From assembly GCA_029817715.1 (NCBI GenBank), contig JARUPY010000104.1, forward strand, positions 1 to 64,000: DNA of 64,000 nucleotides, in the 5' to 3' direction. The translations under genes were made by a program, and so were the position numbers. Below the pieces are notes generated by a model. The model was not told the DNA's origin. It did no database searches and saw only the letters and a list, made by a program, of their open reading frames with translations. Position 1 is the stretch's first letter, and every line of letters starts with the position of its first letter. Positions 55,542 through 64,000 of the stretch are shown piece after piece. This DNA is from Melastoma dodecandrum (Eukaryota; Streptophyta; Magnoliopsida; Myrtales; Melastomataceae).

Positions 55542-58356
55542 CACCAAACCACCCGATCCGTGGCCACAAACGAAAATCCAGAAAAAAAAAAAGCTTTCTC
55601 CCGAAGGATTACCGCGGAATCGCGGATGAAATCATCAGCCGGCTCTGCTTAAAGCATCGAGCGAACAGCGATCGTGGATAAGGTGGCATCCCAACCCGAC
55701 AAAAAAATCAGCTGGGAAGGAGGAAACTTAAGAAAATTCCCCAAAACCCACGAATCAAATCGAAGAAGAAGGAGAGAATATAATCGAAACGGGCAAAGGG
55801 GGAAAGACACAATTTTTAAGGTTGTGTGTAAGAAAACAACCCAAAAATGAGAAGAAACGGCGGCACACTAGGAAATAAGGGAGACCCACCCAGATCACAA
55901 GATCGGAACTTTGGGAGGGGAGGAGAAATCAATGAGATTTGGATGAGGGAGTGAGGATTGTCGTCATCTTTAGCTGAGGGAAGAACAAAACCCAAAGGAC
56001 TTTTAGAGATCGACGTGGGGGATTAGTGTCGGAGAATTAAATTTGAGAAAAATGATATTCCAAAGCCAAATACACCGTCGAATAAGATCTTCTGATTAAA
56101 TTGATAAAATCCATAGTCCCAAAAAGAAAAAGAAATTCGAAAAATTAGAAACGTGTCGGCATGTCTTGGAGAGTACTTAACAATGATGATTGATGAGGAT
56201 CGATAACTCCAAGGAATGTATTTATTTCGTTTCAGAGGTGTGGGCGATTTTTGTTCATTGGTTTTTGGTATTACTTTTGATATTTTTCCCCATTTAATGT
56301 GGATCAGGGATTATTAGGCTTATTTATCCAAGTGAAATGGGGGTTACTTTTTTGTTTTTGACATGAAAAAATAGTTTAGTAATAGTTTTTTAAAAATGAT
56401 TTTTTGAACTTGAGGTGGAGGTGGGGGTGGGGGCGGGGCCCCTTGAAATCCGCGTAATGGCAAACACCCCTCTCCCAGTTTTCAAGTGTCGAAAGAAAGG
56501 CTTTCTTTCAAATGTGAATCCGGCACAAATAGAGATAGAGAGAGCGCAACCTGAGGGGTGCGGCGGCATCATTTACGGGCAAAATCATAGGGGTGCGCCA
56601 ATCATCATGGTTTGTCACGCACGACTGTCACGGATAAAAAAACTTAAAAGCGTAATTTTGATATCACGGTGAGTTCCGTGTTATCACTTGGAAGAATTCG
56701 AAACTTTACATTAATTAATTAATATAATTGTTGCGTTTCCTATCATATGGTTGAATCTTCGAGATCGTTGTAGTTTAATTGATGGCAAGACTAATTTTCT
56801 TGAATCTTCTGAGACGTTCTTTGTCGTCGTATATATTAGCCAAAAAAAAAAATCATTCTTTCTTTCTTTTTTCAGAATGGCAGATTACTTTTAAAATGGG
56901 TGACATCTTATACTAAACTTTTTTTTTCTTTATAAAAGATTATTTCCATCAATTAAATTATTGGTGCCCAATGAAAAACTAAACATATCTACCTACTGAA
57001 GGGCTGGTGTCAATAAATGTACATAATCAATCTTATTACTAGAATTGGACAGAATCGAAATAAATACTATAATTCACGTGATAAAATTTAAATCTTTTTT
57101 AATTAAGTAACTGGTATGGGGTAAGGGTTACGGCTGCTCACTCCTAAGACTTGCCCCTCCCTTTTTTAACGATTTTGCTTTTCTTTCAGTCAAAACGCGT
57201 CGGCCTTGCCCTGGAACCAAAACCCTTGCCTCCCACAAGGTTCGAGTCTCTCTCTATCTTCACGCGCCCGCCGATGGTTGCATTCTGCTGTGCCTTCGGA
57301 TCTGCCGCTAGGACTACTTCTTGACCGGCATTTTAGCTCCGACAGGTCGCAAGTTCCCCCTCCCGAAACGTCGACGTACGCATGAACGGGCCCTTACGCA
57401 ATACCATAAAGCATATCTTTGACAATCAACGCTAAATACATCGGAAATATTCGGCACACTGAGCAAAAGGTCTTTTGAGGGCTTTTTGAATATATGTGGT
57501 CACCAACACGAATGTCATTGACGATGTATATGTCTGTCTGTGTTGATGTTTGTCAATCTTCATAGAATATCTCCTTTTCATCGGAGTGCCTTAGTAACTA
57601 TTCCCTTTCATTTTTTGAAATCGTTCAAATCTTCCTCACTGCGACTGTATCGTCCACTAACTTTTACTGCAGAGTGTCTTCGTTCGTTCAGCTGACTGTC
57701 GCTTCATCCTCTTATGTCGCCCAGTAAGCTTGTCGCGTGGCAGCCTCTGTCGCTCGATAGCCATTTCGCCCGTAAGTCTTTGTCTGACGTGTTTTCACAA
57801 CTACCTTACTAAGAGACCTTTAACTCGTTTTCTGGACTATTAACCCACACATGACAATAAGGTATGTAATCCAGTATTTATGTTGTTAAATACACACGAG
57901 TAGTGCAATCGATATTGCGACACCAAGCTCGATCTTAGTGTGGCTCGATTCTGATGCAAAAACTCACTGCATTAACACGGAAGGGCCTGCTAGAAATGCA
58001 ATTCGATTCGATGAACGAGGAAAAGGCCTCTCGCAAGAGAGACGACCTACAGAATGATTCTATATCTGATTTAAAATGAACTCATGGAGGAACTCACATA
58101 TTGTAAACAAGAATAGATTAGAAACAAACCAGAAGCCCTTCTCCGGGTTTCATTAGGCAGCACTGATCAGCACACACACTGTCACCCATTCCGACGGCGT
58201 GGACTTGTGCATGAGAACGCATCGTCAACTAGCCTCAGCTCATCAAAAACTCACAAAACCAGACATCAAATAACCAAGTCAGAGGACGTAAATAAAGACC
58301 CATCAACCCTGAGGACAAAGCACCAGGAAACAACATAAACATTCAAGAACAGCAAC
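55542..58356. other. GRX 5'UTR/promoter and long intergenic stretch
   Basis: The part up to about 56000 is purine- or A-rich and probably GRX 5'UTR and promoter. 56400-56450 has a G-rich patch. 57130-57400 is more GC-balanced and contains GGTTCGAGTC, a T-arm-like phrase, but no tRNA fold could be built around it. No coding gene is recognised. Confidence 0.45.
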
Positions 58357-58626
58357 TCACATGACCAATCGAACGCGAGGTACCGACTTTCGGGCGTAGA
58401 CAGGAAGGTTCTCCAACCCCTCTGCACTGCGGTCATCATCACCACCTTGTTCTCCTTCCTGACTTCTCCTCAGAACCCCCCAACAAAGCAGAAGAACTGT
58501 AGCAACTACTAGAGGCACGATTCCTTCCTTCGCACACCATCCTTCCCCAACTTCCCAATACTTACCACTTAGATCTCGTCTTCCGTGGCCATTCCATTTT
58601 TCTGCATATTCAATCAAATCGACCAT
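58357..58626 (-). CDS. Small predicted single-pass membrane protein, unknown
   Basis: An 89-residue frame starting at the first ATG, 58626. An N-terminal part with acidic and aromatic residues (MVDLIEYAEKWNGHG) is followed by one strong hydrophobic helix (GIVPLVVATVLLLCWGVL, about residues 36-53), then an acidic stretch (EGEQGGDDD) and a basic end (RKSVPRVRLVM). GC content is higher than in surrounding DNA, and the charge layout suggests a real tail-anchored or single-pass protein. I do not recognise the family. It lies between the glutaredoxin and IQD genes, transcribed like both. Chance ORF is possible. Confidence 0.5.
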   Translation of the reverse strand: MVDLIEYAEKWNGHGRRDLSGKYWEVGEGWCAKEGIVPLVVATVLLLCWGVLRRSQEGEQGGDDDRSAEGLENLPVYARKSVPRVRLVM

Positions 58627-59499
58627 AACCCACAATGCAAACAGGTTCAAAATCCATCAAGGTTGGAGCTTTTCCACTGGGCACGACTCGAGATAGCAAA
58701 TTCGAAAGCGTAGGACAGTGAGATTCTTACCCTTTCGTAATCCCGAAGGGCAGTGGGGAAGTTCCGGGTTTGTGGTAAGAGCACAATGGGACAAGGACGT
58801 TAACCCAAGCAACATCCCCTCCTTTTTGAACAGTTCGTAATTCGTTCCCTTCTCGTAGCTTTTGGTCGTTGAAATTATCCAATTTGGCGGACTGCTTTTA
58901 CACTACATGTGATTTGATATTGTCACCATATGAGAGCTACCGAGGATTTATTTGGGTTGAAGTCCAACCGATCATTTCACCAGTCTGATGCATTGTAGGA
59001 AGATCTGGCAGCCCGGCCGTTGCCATTGCCGCTCATGCTGCATGCCAGGTATCCAGACAGTTGTTTCTGCCGGCCCCAGGATTAGCTTCTTCCAATGGTC
59101 GACCACAAAAAACATAAGATATTGCATTTGTTGACTACCAGAGTCCACGGGTAAGCAGAGCTTATGCTAACTCATTAATTATAAACGACTGCAATCTGAT
59201 CAAAAGAGACTCGATATGGGATGGACACAGAAGAACAAAACCCACTTTCCACAAACACAGCATAAGGTTATGGTACGATGAACAAGAGTGACGAAAATGA
59301 AATATCAAAGGGGAGATCGGACCAAAACAAGTTGAAAGCTGAAAGCCTATCCCTATTTGACTATACACATTCACCACAAAGACCACCAACCAACGACGAA
59401 GATGACGAGGTCTGAATGCAACACCTCACACCGTTTGCTCATTGTCCTCTGGAAGCTCTCATGCTATTGGACACTGCGATACTCACAGTAAGGCCAAAG
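58627..59499. other. Intergenic DNA and IQD 3'UTR
   Basis: No gene recognised. The upper part is the IQD 3'UTR on the minus strand; the rest would be 5'UTR or promoter of the small membrane-protein frame if it is real. Confidence 0.5.
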
Positions 59500-62400
59500 T
59501 TACCTCCTCCACCCAGGTTTCTCTGCAATTCAAGTAATTGCGCTTTCATTAGATGAGAAACATCACCAATGGACAACTAATGCATTAAGAGAACTACATG
59601 AATGACGAATGACATTCACAGTTAATCCTATGTACTTTGGATTTCTTACTCTGAGTTTCTTAAACTTTCCCTTCTAGCAGGTTGATGTGCGATCACCAAT
59701 GCTAGCAGCAAGCAGAAAATTTTAAAGCATAGCATATCTTACCTCCGCTATCTTCCCTGCCTCCAGCTTTGCCATTCACATGAAACTGCCTCTGAACTCG
59801 AGGTGACATTGAGGTCAATTTACCGTTGGCTGAAGATGGCAGAGAGTGGCGTCTGACAAAACCATTTTCAACTCCTTCCTGACTGAACCTAGCTGACCCG
59901 TGTCCCTTGAGCTTTGCCTTAGCAGATTCAGTTGCAGCCATGTAGCTCGGCAGGTTGGAAGTATTTACTGCCACATTCTCAGACAACTCCTGCTTCACTG
60001 GGAGAGACATCCTGCGCTTGGTCTTGTGAACCACCTTTCCACTCTGCTCGTCCTTCGGTGTTACCTCATCCATGGTGGCAGAGTTTCCTTTGGCTTTTTG
60101 ATCATCTCCAGAGGGATCAATCTCAACCAATACACTGTTCTCATGAACTGAATCTACCATCTCTGTGATCGATAACTTTGCTAGAGATTCTCCTCCAACT
60201 TGTATGGCCTCTTCAACAATTGATGTTTTCCCCACATCTATTATTTCCGCAGTTTCTTCTGTTCCCTTCACGGATTCATCCGGAGTTGGTAGAGAGGTTT
60301 CAGTAGTGCTTATCTTGGGCTTCTCTGTGACAGTTTCCAGACCTTCCATCACCTCCTTACTAGCAGCGGTAACTTTTCTCAAGTTTCTTTTGACCCTCTC
60401 GAGCTCACTATGAGCTTGCTCCTGTACTGGGTCCGGTTTGTTAGTTGAACTTTTCCTTATACCGCGGATTGGTTTTTCAAAATCAGATGCGGAAGCAGAA
60501 CTATTGTCAGCAATGTTAGTCGGAGATTTCCTGACAACTCTCTTGGACCTAGTTGGTTCAACCTCCCCATGCTGACCTGCATTTTGCTGTTTCTGAAACC
60601 TTGAGCCAGCACCTTTCCTTGCTTGTGGAAGAGCTTCCCAAATATGGGAAGATGACCAACGCTCCAGCCAGTTTTCAGCGTTATTGGGATCCAAAGGATC
60701 ATAGTGAAGGTTCAAGGGCACAGCAGAAGGCGAGGAAACAAGCAGCTAACAATTGAGTGAAGATCGAAGTCATAAAATCATGCTACATGAAGATTATCCA
60801 AATTTGACTCTATAGTCTCCAAACAAGACACAATTACGACAGGCCAACCACATTGTTTGAAATCTGTTATCAAGATCCCATAGACTACCCTAGGAGAAAT
60901 TATTTTTGAAAGCAAACTATCAGTTAAGACACCCATTAATGTCCATGGATAACAAAAGCAAGAAGCCAAGGGCTGTAAAGAATCATAGCCAGGAAGGGAA
61001 GTTTCATCCATAAAATGTGTTAGGAATCATGATAGTCACACATTGCTCTTTAGAGTTTATGACGAGCATTCACTTTCTTTTTTGTTTCATACATGGCCTT
61101 CATATCTATAATTTCACCATTTCACAGGCAAAATCCAACATACTTTTTTCATCCATGTTACAGCAATGTCATAAGTCCAGCACATGAAACTCTTGCTCTC
61201 TACACAAAATCTGTAGAATTTATGGGGTATATTGGCGTACTTCATAAAAGAATATCAACACAACAAACTCAGCAAGACTATAGCAGTCATACCTTGCAAA
61301 TGAAGGAGTTTTTCCACATCTTTTCTGACTTGAAGGATGGATTTACTCCAGATGACTTCAGAACCAAAGAACCATGACGATATAGAGTAGTCAGATACAC
61401 TATAGAATAAGTCGGAGAACAAAAGGAATGGTAATTGTTCATGTTTATAGTGACATTTGGCTACTTAGGCAGGGTGAAACATCTACTACTTTATCACAGG
61501 GTCCCATACTACCATCTACTACTTTCTTACAAAATTACAAGAATTAAAAAATAATCTTCACTAATGCTCAACAGCAGAAAGCTGTAGCATAATACAGCGA
61601 GGGACGCAAAACACCTACCTTACATCGGCTGCATAAATTAGTCCCATCAACCAAATTAGTATAGAGTGGCAGTCGTCAAATAATCTCTTTCTACATTATA
61701 CTTCAAATTGTCCAGTAGAAATCTTGGGAAAATTTTGTACAACTTACAACTACCTATGACATTTGTACATCGAATTCAGTTTTTAATACAGTTAGCAGTA
61801 ATCACTGGTAAATCATACATGATTATTTACCATTTGAGTAAAAGGCCTTACCATTTTAAGGCCCATGCATTTTAAGTAAAAGGCCTTACCATTTGACCAC
61901 GTATCATCCTCTGCAGATTGACAATTGCCTGCATGCAACGGAGAGTGGCGATAGCTTGTCGCCTCACCAAATGTCCACGAATAAGTGCCTGTAACCTGAT
62001 TATCCCCTTAAGAACATGGAATGCACGCCGTGCCTTCACAGGAATGAAGTTCAGTCAATAACTGTTCTACCTGTCCAGGTGGGGAACTCAAGTTCAGGCA
62101 CAGGAAGAACATTACCAGGTAGCCTCGGAAAGTTGCCTGCACAAGTGAAGCAGCTTTTCCATCTCTTTCAGCATCAGCAAGGCTTTTCTCCACTGAAACT
62201 GCATTTGGTTGTACAGCAGCAATATTATCTTTTGCTATCTCTATGTTTTCTTCCCCCTTCCTCAAGGAAGCAGGATCATTTAAGAGAGGAACAGATTGTG
62301 GAGCAGAGATCTCAGGCGATGCATCGAAGGAAATAGTCGATTCTTTCTCAGGCCCAAGTTTCTTCAAACAAGAAAATAAAATGCACCAAGTTAGGTTCTG

Positions 62401-62599
62401 AGTCATGCTTTGCTTCTTAAATATTTTTTTATAAGAAAAACAATTCTACCAAAAATCTACAAAAATCAGCAATATTGAATGTGCTTTGTAATTTCATGCA
62501 ATGAGAACCAAAATCTCTTACCTTCGACAAGCCAGATTTCGATGACTTCTTCCCAAAGAGCATACCCTTAAGCCATTTTCCTCCTCTTGACTTCCCCAT
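59500..62599 (-). CDS. IQ67-domain calmodulin-binding scaffold (IQD30/31-like)
   Basis: Supported exons: 62599-62522 ([20 protein letters not shown]), 62361-62116, 62033-61890, a small exon ending at 61293 (read [12 protein letters not shown]), 60745-59743 and 59522-59500 (ending EKPGWRR-stop). The IQ67 core is [18 protein letters not shown], then [15 protein letters not shown], then [13 protein letters not shown]. The exon 2/3 junction falls inside the first IQ motif, as in all IQDs. Typical later motifs are [13 protein letters not shown] and RRHSLP followed by MSPRVQR, the DUF4005 region. IQDs bind calmodulin and microtubules or membranes and guide cell shape and Ca2+ signalling. The stretch between 61889 and 61293 is not fully resolved; a further small exon near 61620 is possible. 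The gene has a 5'UTR intron. IQD30 and IQD31 neighbour MIF genes in Arabidopsis. Confidence 0.88.
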
Positions 62600-63660
62600 C
62601 AATCACAGCCCTAATATTTCGATTCCATTAACCCGTGTGCCATGCAAAAGATAAAATGAATAAGAATGTAAGGGAAAATTATTTGGCTTGTGTAAGCAGC
62701 ATCTTAAAGTGAATCGCACAAGTACATTAAAGCCCTTCTCCTAAATCAAATTAAATCCCTTTCTCTCGGCTACTTCAGAACTCTTACCTGTACCAATACC
62801 AGCATTACATTGGCATAAATCAAGAAAACACGCCTTAATCGCCTACTTCTACACATGCATTTCAACCCAAGGAATTTGGACAACCCCAAAAGGTCCTGTT
62901 TTCTAAGCCTCAAAGAAAACCTCTGAAAACCGAGACCCAGTCTTACAAATACAAAAAGATAAAAAAAATCCAGCAAATAGCCATATAAGACATAAACAAA
63001 TCACCCGGCCACGGATCATAACCCCCATTTGCAGGTAGCTCAAACCGAGACTCTGCAAAATTCACCGCCTCTATTCCCTCATCCCAAAATCTCACAAACC
63101 AAACAACAGCGTTATTCACAAAAGAAAGTACGCCCACAATCCCCAGCTCCAAGACATCCATCGGGAACCATATTCCATCCCCATGAACTCCAAACCTTCT
63201 ATGTAGGGTTAACTTCAAACCACTGGAAAGCACGAAGCTCCAGATCCGACAGCAACAAACGTCACGATAAAAGAAAATCCATCTAAACAAATCCACAAAA
63301 CCAAACAAGCAACAATGCAGGACAGTGAGTAGCATCCGAAACCCCCCCCCCCCCAACTCCCCCAAACTTTGATCTGCACTCCAAACAAACAACGAAGCCC
63401 AGAGCCAGAAAAGCTGCCACTTCCTCCACCGCCATATCAATACTCACAGGCCAGATCTGGGGGCATACCTTGAGAGGGGTATCGATCGCGGAAGCGGGAG
63501 GAAGAACGCAATGCGGGTAGGTACTGATTCGACGGAGGGGAGGAATATTTGGGTGGTAACGAGGGTCGCGTGGTGTAGTTAGTAGCAAGAAGATTGGAGT
63601 GAGGGGGAGGGGGTGAGTGGGGGAGAAGGAGAAGGTAGACGGGGGAGGGTTACCCTGAGG
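62600..63660 (-). other. 5'UTR and leader intron of the IQD gene
   Basis: On the minus strand CTCAAG/GTATGC at 63479/63478 is a good donor, and ATATTAG at about 62613 is a good acceptor 14 bases before the start codon, giving a leader intron of about 866 bp. The non-coding first exon would run from about 63650 to 63479. Frames inside the intron look non-coding. Confidence 0.6.
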
Positions 63661-64000
63661 ACGAGCCCATGGTAAGTAGAGTGAGTGGTCCGTCGCTTAA
63701 GCAGCCCCCATCTTCATTTAATTCCGAAAACTTTTTTAAATTAATATTTTTTTAAACTAAAAGAGGAAAAAAGATAAAATGAATTAAGAAAGACAAATAA
63801 GCGTATTAGACGAGAAGCCTTCCTGTTCTTTTAATGAACCAAAAGACCAGAAGAGTCCATGTCTGCAACAGACGCCAGTTGTAATAACAACAACAATTAA
63901 AAAATAAAAAAGAGAGGAAGGAAAAGGTATAGCGTTTTGCCAACCGGACATTGCAGTTGCTGTCCCAACAGACAACGAGAGAGGAGATGCCGGGTGCTGC
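63661..64000. other. Upstream region of the IQD gene
   Basis: Promoter-side DNA, AT-rich at 63720-63790. No gene is recognised to the window end. Confidence 0.5.

Noticed and set aside
57100..57260. Possible tRNA gene around GGTTCGAGTC at about 57240
   Set aside because: No matching acceptor stem, D arm or anticodon arm could be placed at the right distances upstream.

Overview
The window is nuclear DNA from a flowering plant. Genes have GT-AG introns, intergenic DNA is AT-rich, and there are copia-type LTR and LINE remnants. Chloroplast (FtsH6) and plant-only families (ZHD, MIF, IQD, NIP, PPR, Gnk2-domain) are present. Gene content and order point to a eudicot; the species cannot be named from the sequence alone.

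Layout. 0-4 kb: no recognisable gene, but an orphan pair of TGGGCC promoter motifs near 1.07 kb. 4.2-10.7 kb: two head-to-head RNA-binding protein genes, a four-KH-domain protein (minus) and a polypyrimidine-tract-binding protein (plus), sharing a 548 bp promoter. 11.4-11.9 kb: an intronless calmodulin-like protein. 12-17 kb: repeat-rich intergenic DNA with a dead LINE reverse transcriptase and hAT-type MITE remnants. 17.6-18.2 kb: a small membrane protein of the At5g19025-like family. 19.4-21.7 kb: an AAR3/DCN1-like gene that seems to have lost one in-frame exon. 22.2-24.9 kb: a decayed starch synthase 2 pseudogene. 25.2-27.5 kb: FTSH6, with heat-shock-element-like sites upstream. 29.0-29.6 kb: a large inverted repeat. 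29.75-31.3 kb: a PPR protein. 33.1-34.9 kb: a NIP aquaporin with every diagnostic feature of silicon-permeable NIP2/Lsi1 channels. 35.5-38.7 kb: copia debris. 39.6 kb: a secreted Gnk2/DUF26 protein. 43.1-45.9 kb: a zinc-finger homeodomain (ZHD) gene tail-to-tail with a mini zinc finger (MIF) gene. 48 kb: an R2R3-MYB (MYB30-like) pseudogene. 49.9-51.1 kb: ribosomal protein S9 (eS/uS4-type). 54.2-55.5 kb: an atypical glutaredoxin. 58.4 kb: a small unknown membrane protein. 59.5-62.6 kb: an IQD calmodulin-binding scaffold gene with a 5'UTR intron.

How it fits together. From memory of the Arabidopsis map, many of these genes are near neighbours there: PTB1/SS2 (At3g01150/At3g01180), FTSH6/KH/RPS9B (At5g15250/15270/15200), GRX/MYB30/MIF2/HB34/AAR3/CML45 (At3g28850-At3g29000), their At5g39 duplicates, and MIF/IQD pairs on chromosome 1. 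The window therefore looks like one copy of an old duplicated block. The SS2 and MYB30-like pseudogenes and the exon-less AAR3-like gene look like in-place decay of duplicates. I saw no bacterial-type defence system, CRISPR array or clearly novel multi-gene system. The strongest biological leads are the NIP2 channel, the AAR3-like gene without its cullin-binding exon, and the in-place pseudogenes.
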